DNA from: Candidatus Cloacimonadota bacterium
Lineage (GTDB): Bacteria; Cloacimonadota; Cloacimonadia; JGIOTU-2; B8-G9
NCBI GenBank assembly: GCA_003647765.1
Contig: QMNM01000061.1
Span: 1-7,429 of the forward strand
Reading direction: 5' to 3'
DNA length: 7,429 nucleotides
Shown here: positions 1-6,223 of the stretch, one piece after another
Layout of the letters: each line of letters starts with the position of its first letter
Position numbering within the stretch: position 1 is the stretch's first letter
Made by a program: the position numbers and the translations under genes
Notes under the pieces: model-generated
The model's input: only the letters and a program-made list of their open reading frames with translations
What the model was told of the DNA's origin: nothing
The model's database searches: none

Positions 1-2484
1 CTCACCTGGATCAACTTTGCCATCGCCATTGCCTTGTGTATCATCAATTGTGAATGAGTCATATTCTAATATTGGTGCATGTGCAACCAATGAGAAATTA
101 CTTTCCCATACAAAAGTATCGGATACTGCTTGAACATTGAATAAAATATTATGAAAATCAGGCACATCATCTGCAACTGTGAAAGCAAAGCCATTTGTTA
201 TCATCACAGAATCCTCTGCTGGAATTGTTCCATAATTCTCTGTATCATCTATGATTGTTATGTAATCATCATCAGAAGATATACTTACAACAACATCTGT
301 AGCATCATCTGAACCCGCATTATACATTTCTAATGATAATCCAATATCCTCGCCAAAGTCAATCAATCCATTATTATTGCCTGTAACATCATCTATAATA
401 TTGCTTGAATAGATGACATATGGACCTGCAGCAGGAGCAACTGTAACAGTTCCAATAAACGGTTGTTTATTTTGTTTTGTAATAACAACTTCAGCAATTC
501 CTGGTATTGTGAATGGCTCTATTGATACAACTGCTATTCCGGTTTCATCAGCCAAAGCTGCACCGTGCAATTCACCATCCATAGAAATAGCCACATAAGC
601 ATTTGGTTCTGTTGTAACTGTAAATTCGTCAATTCCAATAGGAAGCATTGCATTGTAATTTGCAGTCATTACAGGCGGTTCAGAATAATATACCATTAAG
701 GATGGGTCGCCCATAAGATGATAGATTTCCCAATAATATTGAATTCGTGAAGAGCCAGATTCAGTAACTGCCAAATTGCCTGCATAAATCATTCCGTCTT
801 GGGTGGCATACCATTCTTCTTGTGGTTCACCATGGTCGTGGAATGTTCTGTCATAAGCACCAAGTCCTGTCTGTTCATAAGTTGGATTGGCAGAAACAGC
901 ACCATAGCCAACACCCCACCAATAATCTTCATCCCAATAAGTGCTAGCAGAACCACCAATATAGCCAATTGCACCTTTATTCTCGGCACGCAGTAATGCC
1001 TCACCAAAACAAGTACCTCCGAACTCATTTGTAGAACAAGCATTGCCAACCATAAGTGGATATTTACTTTGATTCTGCAAAGTAGCGATGTCTGAAATGC
1101 TAAAACTCGGATTAGCCCAGCCACTTGAACTCCCGTGTGCAGTATAATTTGCATAAGCAACTCCATTACTTACATCCTGGATTATCTGAGGTCCACTACT
1201 ACCTGACTCTGGATAAAGGTAAGTATGAGAAGTTATTCCATGAGCTTCATTGAAATAGTAATCTGTTCCATAATTGATTTGTCCATTACCCCATGTTGGA
1301 GCATGTCCTGCATCCACGCCAGAAATCATTACAACTTCATTTAAGAATGATGGGTCTGGCATAAGATATTGCTCATATTCTAATGTCTTATCAATTTGTG
1401 GTTGTAATTCTGTCAGATTATTCGCTGAGAATCTACCATAAAATAGTTCTGGCAAATAATCACCAGTATATTCACAATAATATAAATCAGTAACATGTCC
1501 ACCACTGCTAAAGGCAGGCACTTGATTTACATCACCAACAAGCAAAACAAAAGAAGGAGCTGGATCATCTGGCGTGCCTTGATTATACAAATCCTCCAAA
1601 TATGCAGAAATAGAACTTGTAGTACTACCAACAGCCGGATCATCTGTATAGCCCTCAATTACATAAAAGCCCTTCTTCTGCTTCCATTGAATAAATGGCT
1701 GTAATGCATCCTCAAACATCGGGTCAGATATTATCACATATTTAATCGGATATTCTATAATTGTGTCTTTCCCACCAGAAGTATCCAATGGCTTATAATT
1801 GAATATTTGACGATATATCCCTTCAAAAAATGGGGAATATGTGCTTTTTTTCAACATTTCAGTTTCTATAATATCCGCACCAACAAAATGAATTTCAACT
1901 TTGATATTATTGAACACTTTGATTTTATTTTTCACAGGATTATATTGGATAGGTGCAATATTTAACCGCCCTATTCTTACACCTCTCATTATGCCCAATA
2001 CATCTACGGTTACCAAGTCCTGCCCACTATATTCATCAAGTTGATAAGCAGATGGATTATATTGAAATTCAATTTCATCTGGATTTTTGTCCTTTGGAAT
2101 CGGTGGCTGAGCAGGAATTAAAGGATAAGTAATTCCATATACATTCAGGTCATACTCCTCAACATCATAACGAACTAGTTTCACTTCAACTTTTGCATCC
2201 AATGGAATTTCAATTAACTTTCTTATAACTGGAAGTTTCGGCTCACCAATAATATTACTTCCACCATAACCTAAGATAAGTAGTTCGTCAAATACACCTT
2301 TTTCTGTGCGAACTTCAATGAATCTTGCACCTGATAATGAATTGGTAAAGTTCAATGCATTATAGGTGTTCCCAGTAATTTTAATGGCAGTTTCTGTTGC
2401 GTTAAAATTCAAATCATTAGCAAACAAAGTGAGTGAACCAACAAAAAGCAACAAGAACACAACCATTATTCTTAACCCTTTCAT
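1..2484 (-). CDS. Secreted gingipain-type C25 cysteine peptidase, 5' part (C-terminus beyond window)
   Basis: The frame is open from the ATG at 2484-2482 to the window edge, giving 828 residues with no stop. Residues 1-22 form a Sec signal peptide (KGLR, then a hydrophobic core, cleavage likely after LFA). About 25-220 resembles the C25 propeptide. The catalytic domain runs about 248-600 with YTAHGSSSGW (His450) and VGNACSTNEF (Cys483). The His-Cys distance of 33 equals that of His211/Cys244 in gingipain RgpB, and HLMGDPSLMV near 589-598 closes the domain as in RgpB (WTVFGDPSLLV). An Ig-like domain follows at about 607-684. Then come modules starting IIDDVTGNNNGLIDFGE (696-712) and TIDDTQGNGDGKVDPGE (812-828). 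The product is probably an exported, self-activating endopeptidase. A type IX sorting or other anchoring domain would lie beyond the edge. Substrate preference is unknown: the residue matching the RgpB Arg-binding Asp163 appears to be Gln402. It is transcribed divergently from thiL, with no evident functional link. Confidence 0.93.
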   Translation of the reverse strand, partial: MKGLRIMVVFLLLFVGSLTLFANDLNFNATETAIKITGNTYNALNFTNSLSGARFIEVRTEKGVFDELLILGYGGSNIIGEPKLPVIRKLIEIPLDAKVEVKLVRYDVEEYDLNVYGITYPLIPAQPPIPKDKNPDEIEFQYNPSAYQLDEYSGQDLVTVDVLGIMRGVRIGRLNIAPIQYNPVKNKIKVFNNIKVEIHFVGADIIETEMLKKSTYSPFFEGIYRQIFNYKPLDTSGGKDTIIEYPIKYVIISDPMFEDALQPFIQWKQKKGFYVIEGYTDDPAVGSTTSSISAYLEDLYNQGTPDDPAPSFVLLVGDVNQVPAFSSGGHVTDLYYCEYTGDYLPELFYGRFSANNLTELQPQIDKTLEYEQYLMPDPSFLNEVVMISGVDAGHAPTWGNGQINYGTDYYFNEAHGITSHTYLYPESGSSGPQIIQDVSNGVAYANYTAHGSSSGWANPSFSISDIATLQNQSKYPLMVGNACSTNEFGGTCFGEALLRAENKGAIGYIGGSASTYWDEDYWWGVGYGAVSANPTYEQTGLGAYDRTFHDHGEPQEEWYATQDGMIYAGNLAVTESGSSRIQYYWEIYHLMGDPSLMVYYSEPPVMTANYNAMLPIGIDEFTVTTEPNAYVAISMDGELHGAALADETGIAVVSIEPFTIPGIAEVVITKQNKQPFIGTVTVAPAAGPYVIYSSNIIDDVTGNNNGLIDFGEDIGLSLEMYNAGSDDATDVVVSISSDDDYITIIDDTENYGTIPAEDSVMITNGFAFTVADDVPDFHNILFNVQAVSDTFVWESNFSLVAHAPILEYDSFTIDDTQGNGDGKVDPGE

Positions 2485-2487
2485 CTT

Positions 2488-2493
2488 TCCTCC
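2488..2493 (-). promoter_or_regulatory. Shine-Dalgarno site of the C25 peptidase gene
   Basis: On the minus strand GGAGGA lies three bases before the ATG at 2484. The spacing is tight, but the match is strong and no other in-frame start gives a signal peptide, so this fixes the start. Confidence 0.7.
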
Positions 2494-2619
2494 TATTCTT
2501 TAATTTTAATAGTGCATAAAACACTGATTTCTAAATGTTTTTATATTTCAAAAAAATTTGAGCAAAAGATGTCTTTACTGAATTATTAGTCAAGAAAAAA
2601 ATTTTATATATCCGATAAT

Positions 2620-2649
2620 TTGACACAATAATTTAATCTATTTCAATAT
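2620..2649 (+). promoter_or_regulatory. Candidate promoter for thiL-thiC
   Basis: TTGACA at 2620-2625 matches the sigma-70 -35 consensus exactly. The possible -10 elements at 17-19 bp spacing (around CAATATT, 2644-2650) are weak, with 3-4 of 6 matches. An A/T-rich stretch upstream (2594-2611) could act as an UP element. The -10 part is guesswork, and the promoter preference of this organism is unknown. Confidence 0.3.
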
Positions 2650-2653
2650 TGAA
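2642..2653. repeat. 12-bp perfect palindrome upstream of thiL, possible operator
   Basis: TTCAATATTGAA is its own reverse complement. It overlaps the place where the -10 element of the candidate thiL promoter would fall, 59 bp before the start codon. That position suits a repressor operator, but AT-rich DNA yields such palindromes by chance fairly often. Confidence 0.3.
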
Positions 2654-2702
2654 TACTTTATATGCTTATGTTTTAACAATAAATAAATTAACCGGAAATA
2701 AT

Positions 2703-2706
2703 AGGA
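2703..2706 (+). promoter_or_regulatory. Shine-Dalgarno site of thiL
   Basis: AGGA lies six bases before the ATG at 2713 in the context AATAATAGGA. The same ten bases precede thiC, so the two genes share a similar translation start region. Confidence 0.55.
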
Positions 2707-2712
2707 TTAGTT

Positions 2713-3726
2713 ATGAAATTTGAGGAAATTGGTGAATTTAAATTTATTGAAAAAATAAAACGCCATATACTAACATATCGGAAGAATAATATTCTTAAAG
2801 GGATAGATGATGATTGTAGTGTTTTTAAGGTGCCAGGTGCAAAAAAATTAAATGTTATTACTACTGATGCTTTGATAGAAAATGTGCATTTTATAAGAGA
2901 TAAGATTAGTCCAGAGGATTTAGGTTATAAATCGCTAGCTGTGAATTTAAGTGATATTTCTGCAATGGGTGCTACACCTTTAGATGTATATATTTGCCTC
3001 TGTATTCCAAAAGATATTGATGTAGATTTTTTTGACAGATTCTATCAAGGTATAAGAATTTTGTTAAATAAATATAATCTAAATTTGCTTGGAGGAGATA
3101 CCAGCTCTTCAAAGAGCGATTTATTTATTACTATCACTGTTTTTGGTGAAGTTGATGAACAAAATGTAATATATAGAAATGGTGCGAAGCCTGGTGATGA
3201 CATCTTTGTTACAGGGAATTTAGGTGATTCTGCTGGAGGATTGGAAATTTTACTGAACGATTGCTCAATTTCTACAAAAGACAAAAATTATTTGATAAAT
3301 TGCCACAATCATCCTAAATTATATATTACAGAAAGTGAATTTCTAACAAAAAATTTACACCCTAATGCAATGATTGATATAAGTGATGGCCTTTCTTCTG
3401 ATTTACTACATATCACTTCTCAAAGTAAAGTTGGAGCAATAATTTTTGAAGAAAAATTGCCTATTTCAGATTCATTAAAAAAGTTATCCACTAAATCTGG
3501 GACTGATCCTTTAAGCTATGTATTTAATGGTGGTGAGGATTATAAACTGCTTTTTACCACTCCAAAAAAATATTCTGAACAAACGATAAAGTATTATTGG
3601 CAAAAATTTAAATTGCCATTGTTCAAAATTGGGGTAATAACAAAAAATAAAAAAGTAATTTCTGTTTCTCAAACAGGTGATGTAAAAAAGATATTAAGAA
3701 AAGGATGGGATCATTTTAAAATGTAA
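2713..3726 (+). CDS. thiL: Thiamine-monophosphate kinase ThiL
   Basis: ThiL phosphorylates thiamine monophosphate with ATP to give thiamine pyrophosphate, the last step of de novo thiamine synthesis, in the cytosol. The 337 residues match the usual family length. The family motifs appear in order: GIDDDCSVF (30-38) and TTDALIENVHF (50-60) for Mg/ATP and substrate binding, GYKSLAVNLSDISAMGA (71-87), LGGDTSSS (126-133), RNGAKPGDDIFVTGNLGDSA (155-174), IDISDGLSSDLLHI (221-234), and NGGEDYKLLFT (272-282). The GWDHF near the C-terminus is also typical. The acidic clusters that bind magnesium and phosphates are all kept, so the enzyme should be active. The start follows an AGGA site. thiC begins 45 bp downstream in the same direction, so the two are probably co-transcribed. 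Confidence 0.96.
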   Translation: MKFEEIGEFKFIEKIKRHILTYRKNNILKGIDDDCSVFKVPGAKKLNVITTDALIENVHFIRDKISPEDLGYKSLAVNLSDISAMGATPLDVYICLCIPKDIDVDFFDRFYQGIRILLNKYNLNLLGGDTSSSKSDLFITITVFGEVDEQNVIYRNGAKPGDDIFVTGNLGDSAGGLEILLNDCSISTKDKNYLINCHNHPKLYITESEFLTKNLHPNAMIDISDGLSSDLLHITSQSKVGAIIFEEKLPISDSLKKLSTKSGTDPLSYVFNGGEDYKLLFTTPKKYSEQTIKYYWQKFKLPLFKIGVITKNKKVISVSQTGDVKKILRKGWDHFKM

Positions 3727-3761
3727 AAAAATGTATGCTTTACTCGGTTTCTTAAAATAAT

Positions 3762-3766
3762 AGGAG
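3762..3766 (+). promoter_or_regulatory. Shine-Dalgarno site of thiC
   Basis: AGGAG lies five bases before the ATG at 3772, a good ribosome binding site that supports this start. It sits in the 45-bp thiL-thiC gap, which shows no promoter or terminator. Confidence 0.7.
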
Positions 3767-3771
3767 AATAA

Positions 3772-5034
3772 ATGACTAATTTAGAATATGCAAAACAAGG
3801 GATAATTACAGAAGATATACAGCAGGCAGCAAAATATGACAATGTTTCACCAGAATGGTTATGTAAAGAGATGGCACAAGGGCATATTGTTATTCCTAAA
3901 AATAAAAAGAGGACATTCTCAGCAATAGGAATTGGCAAGGGTTTAACAAAGAAGATAAATGCTAATATTGGCACTTCTATGGATCATTACGACATTGAAG
4001 AGGAATTAGAGAAATTAAAAACAGCAGTTGCTTATGGCACTGATAGTGTGATGGATTTATCAACAGGCGGTGATTTAGACAAAATTAGAAAAGCAATATT
4101 AAAGCAATGTCCTGTTATGCTCGGAACTGTACCAATTTATAGTTTATCAGCAAAATTAGCAATGGAAAATAAACCAATTCCCGGTTTTTCTGTTGATGAA
4201 CTATTTGATTCTATTGAATATCAATGCGAGCAAGGAATTGACTATATCACAGTTCATTGTGGCGTTACTCAAAAAATTAGTGAAATGCTAAAAAATTCCA
4301 ACCGCTGTATTAAAATAGTAAGTCGTGGTGGCTCTATTTTGTTAAAATGGATGAGAAGGCACCACAAAGAAAATCCTCTTTACGAGTATTTTGATAGATT
4401 ACTAAATATTGCTTATAAATATGATGTTACATTAAGTTTAGGCGATGGCCTACGACCAGGAGCAATTTGCGATGCTACTGACGATGTGCAAATAGAGGAA
4501 CTGATTACTCTTGGGAAATTAGGTAAAAGAGCATTAGAAAGGAATGTGCAAGTGATGATAGAAGGTCCTGGCCATATTCCATTGAACGAAATAGAAGCAA
4601 ATGTCAGATTGGAGAAATCACTCTGCCAGGGCATGCCATTCTATGTATTGGGACCATTGACAACAGACATTGCACCTGGTTATGACCATATTACAGGTGC
4701 AATTGGAGGTGCATTATCCGCTTATTTCGGTGCTGACTTCCTCTGTTATGTAACACCAGCAGAGCATCTCTCACTTCCAACTGTTGAAGATGTAAGACAG
4801 GGCGTGATCGCTTCCAAAATAGCTGCACATTCTGCTGATATTGCTCTCGGTATAAAAGCTAGTATGGAAAGGGATAATATCATTTCCAAAGCCAGAAACA
4901 AATTGGATTGGGATACAATTTACAAAACTTGTCTTGACCCGATTCTTGCCAAACAAAAAAGAATGAATAGCGAAGATTTTGATACTGATGTATGTACAAT
5001 GTGTGGAAAATTATGTGCTATCAAAGGAGAGTAA
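3772..5034 (+). CDS. thiC: Phosphomethylpyrimidine synthase ThiC (short form)
   Basis: ThiC is a radical SAM enzyme that rearranges aminoimidazole ribotide (AIR) into hydroxymethylpyrimidine phosphate. Seen here: MDLSTGGD (94-101), the SRGGS segment, DGLRPGAICDATDDVQIEEL, IEGPGHIP with His268, GPLTTDIAPGYDHITGAIGG (294-313), and YVTPAEHLSLP with His332. His268 and His332 are 64 residues apart, as are the two zinc-binding histidines of Caulobacter ThiC (His417/His481). The C-terminal cluster motif is C408-x2-C411-x3-C415, one residue tighter than the Cx2Cx4C of E. coli ThiC. At 420 residues it is the short form, without the long N-terminal domain of proteobacterial and plant ThiC. The paralogues BzaA, BzaB and BzaF use AIR to make 5-hydroxybenzimidazole for cobamides, so they are the main alternative. 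Direct neighbours thiL and thiD favour ThiC. Confidence 0.94.
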   Translation: MTNLEYAKQGIITEDIQQAAKYDNVSPEWLCKEMAQGHIVIPKNKKRTFSAIGIGKGLTKKINANIGTSMDHYDIEEELEKLKTAVAYGTDSVMDLSTGGDLDKIRKAILKQCPVMLGTVPIYSLSAKLAMENKPIPGFSVDELFDSIEYQCEQGIDYITVHCGVTQKISEMLKNSNRCIKIVSRGGSILLKWMRRHHKENPLYEYFDRLLNIAYKYDVTLSLGDGLRPGAICDATDDVQIEELITLGKLGKRALERNVQVMIEGPGHIPLNEIEANVRLEKSLCQGMPFYVLGPLTTDIAPGYDHITGAIGGALSAYFGADFLCYVTPAEHLSLPTVEDVRQGVIASKIAAHSADIALGIKASMERDNIISKARNKLDWDTIYKTCLDPILAKQKRMNSEDFDTDVCTMCGKLCAIKGE

Positions 5035-5081
5035 AATAACAATACACCAATTGTTAGGTTAAAATTGAAAAAGTGATAAAT

Positions 5082-5126
5082 ATGAAACATAAATTTACAG
5101 CAGTTATAGAAAAAGAAGGTTCGTAA
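5082..5126 (+). pseudogene. Possible hicB antitoxin remnant (first 14 codons only)
   Basis: An ATG at 5082 opens a 14-codon frame reading MKHKFTAVIEKEGS before a stop. This matches the usual first strand of HicB-type antitoxins, which often begin KFTAVIEKEGDWYVA. No frame downstream in the 205-bp thiC-thiD spacer continues the family, and no HicA toxin is visible. I read it as a decayed or interrupted hicB start. A chance match of 14 codons or a short leader peptide before thiD remain possible. The rest of the spacer (5127-5239) shows nothing I recognise apart from an imperfect CTATAAAGT duplication at about 5138 and 5180. Confidence 0.4.
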
Positions 5127-5239
5127 GATTCTTGCTAACTATAAAGTGAATTTGCAGTATAACCCTTTATGTGAAAATGCTATAAAGTAGTAGCGACAAA
5201 TTAGTCAAATATACACTGCTAAAATAAGGTTATTTCCAA

Positions 5240-5968
5240 ATGAAATATGCTTTAACCATCACAGCCACAGATACAAGTTCAGGTGCCGGAATTTATCGTG
5301 ATTTAGAAGTGTTTCAAAAATTGAACTTATGGGGTCTGAATGTAGCTACTGGCGTAACTGTTCAAAATTTTGATAAAGTAGAAAAAATATTTCCGTTCTC
5401 ATCGTATATAGTTGAAGACCAGTTAAAATTTATACTTCAGCAATTTCCTGTTTCTGGAATTAAAATAGGCATAACATTTTCCAGAAATAATATGGAGTTA
5501 ATTAAAAATTATTTAATAAAATATTCTGGTTCAATTGTCATTGACCCAATAGTTGCTTCCAGCTCTGGCTATTGTTTCGTAAAAAAAGAAGATATGAAAT
5601 ATTTTTGTGATGATTTTTTATCCATAGCAGATGTTATTACACCGAATATTTCAGAATTAGCATTTTTATCTGGTGTAAAAATAAAGGATGAGAAAGATAT
5701 AATCAGATTAGGACAGGATTTACAAAAAAAATATCAAAATGTAGTATTAGTTTCAGGCGGACACAAAAGTGCTAAATTTATAAGCAATTGGATATTTTAT
5801 GAAGATGGTTATAAAATCATTGAACATCCCAGAAAGAAGTTGAGCATTTCACACGGAACAGGCTGCAGATTATCTTCAGCTATTTTAGGAAAGATTATTC
5901 ATTTAAAAGAGACAATAAAAGCAGTTTCAGAGGGGATAAAATTTACTTGGCAGGAACTAATGGATTAA
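5240..5968 (+). CDS. thiD: Hydroxymethylpyrimidine/phosphomethylpyrimidine kinase ThiD, divergent
   Basis: ThiD phosphorylates HMP and HMP-phosphate to the pyrophosphate that is coupled to the thiazole. The ribokinase-fold motifs are recognisable: ALTITATDTSSGAGIYRDL (4-22), TGVTVQN, VSGIKIGI, VIDPIVASSSGYCF, ITPNISELAFLSG, VLVSGGHK (169-176), and SHGTGCRLSSAI with the anion-hole loop and cysteine. At 242 residues it is shorter than the usual 260-270. Two sites depart from the norm: the N-terminal AGSD motif is TATD, and the Lys of the VKGGH motif is Ser172. The shorter length and the DPIxxSSG motif recall the divergent ThiD branch of Bacteroidota. An in-frame stop at 5225-5227 rules out a longer N-terminus. 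The ribosome site is weak (AAGG, ten bases upstream). A 205-bp gap separates it from thiC, so it may have its own promoter. The thi neighbourhood makes the pyrimidine kinase role likely. Confidence 0.88.
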   Translation: MKYALTITATDTSSGAGIYRDLEVFQKLNLWGLNVATGVTVQNFDKVEKIFPFSSYIVEDQLKFILQQFPVSGIKIGITFSRNNMELIKNYLIKYSGSIVIDPIVASSSGYCFVKKEDMKYFCDDFLSIADVITPNISELAFLSGVKIKDEKDIIRLGQDLQKKYQNVVLVSGGHKSAKFISNWIFYEDGYKIIEHPRKKLSISHGTGCRLSSAILGKIIHLKETIKAVSEGIKFTWQELMD

Positions 5969-5985
5969 AAAATAGTCAACTTAAC

Positions 5986-6076
5986 TAAGTGAGATTAGAC
6001 GCTAACCAAACACTAACTTTACAAACTCATCGCAAAATATAATTTCTAATTTTATAAAAAATGTGAAAAGGTTCAC
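5986..6076. repeat. Intergenic repeat, family 1, copy A (degenerate)
   Basis: The first 50 bases from 5991 match copy B at 7213-7262 in 47 positions, same orientation. Shared landmarks are GAGATTAGACGC, CTAACTTTACAAACTCATCG and a following A/T-rich stretch. The inverted arms seen in copies B and C have decayed here: only AACC (6004-6007) and GGTT (6070-6073) still pair. It lies in the 255-bp gap after thiD. Confidence 0.85.
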
Positions 6077-6123
6077 AATAATTAAAACTATAAATTTGAC
6101 AAAAATAATATTGGATTTCTTTT

Positions 6124-6207
6124 GAGTGAGATTTAGCCACAAACACGCAGATGACACAGAGAAGAAAAAGTAATAAAACTCCATGATTTCTGTGATTATG
6201 TGGCAAA
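6124..6207. repeat. Intergenic hairpin repeat, family 2 (GCCACA/TGTGGC arms)
   Basis: The left arm begins GCCACA at 6136 and continues as a CACGCAGATGACACAGAG-type sequence. The right arm ends TGTGGC at 6204 after TTTCTGTGATTA. The two arms pair imperfectly over about 24 bases around an A-rich centre. This resembles the widespread bacterial intergenic repeats with TTTAGCCACAGAG and CTCTGTGGC ends. It stops just before the ribosome site of the following gene. Its 5' end (AGTGAGATT, 6125-6133) is shared with family-1 copy A (5988-5996). Confidence 0.65.
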
Positions 6208-6210
6208 AAA

Positions 6211-6215
6211 GGAGG
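6211..6215 (+). promoter_or_regulatory. Shine-Dalgarno site deciding the start of the FGE-like gene
   Basis: GGAGG, eight bases before the ATG at 6224, is the strongest ribosome site in the window. It selects 6224 over the in-frame GTG at 6200, which lies inside the repeat and has no such site. Confidence 0.8.
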
Positions 6216-6223
6216 AAACAATA

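Larger units (their letters stand above)
2485..2712. other. Divergent intergenic region between the C25 peptidase gene and thiL
   Basis: This 228-bp, very AT-rich spacer must hold promoters for both directions. I see no small gene in it. It lacks the conserved THI-box segments of a TPP riboswitch (no CUGAGA or ACCUGA-type blocks). It contains a perfect TTGACA at 2620-2625, preceded by an A/T tract, and a 12-bp perfect palindrome at 2642-2653. I could not find a convincing minus-strand promoter; TTGACT (minus strand, 2593-2588) has no good -10 partner. Confidence 0.6.

Noticed and set aside
789-1166. 125-residue open frame on the minus strand and smaller plus-strand frames within 413-1704
   Set aside because: They overlap the C25 peptidase reading, which has full family motifs. 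Their translations are low-complexity and resemble no protein.
5038-5055. AACAAT/ATTGTT hairpin just after thiC as a terminator
   Set aside because: A 6-bp A/T-rich stem without a following T run is too weak to support a terminator call.
6200-6223. In-frame GTG start giving eight extra residues (MAKKEETI) on the FGE-like protein
   Set aside because: It lies in the right arm of the hairpin repeat and has no ribosome site. GGAGG is correctly placed only for the ATG at 6224, which also gives a normal signal peptide.
5986-6223. Minus-strand frames at 6002-6229 and 6027-6221
   Set aside because: They are made almost wholly of the two repeats and give hydrophobic Phe/Ile-rich sequence with no ribosome site or homology.
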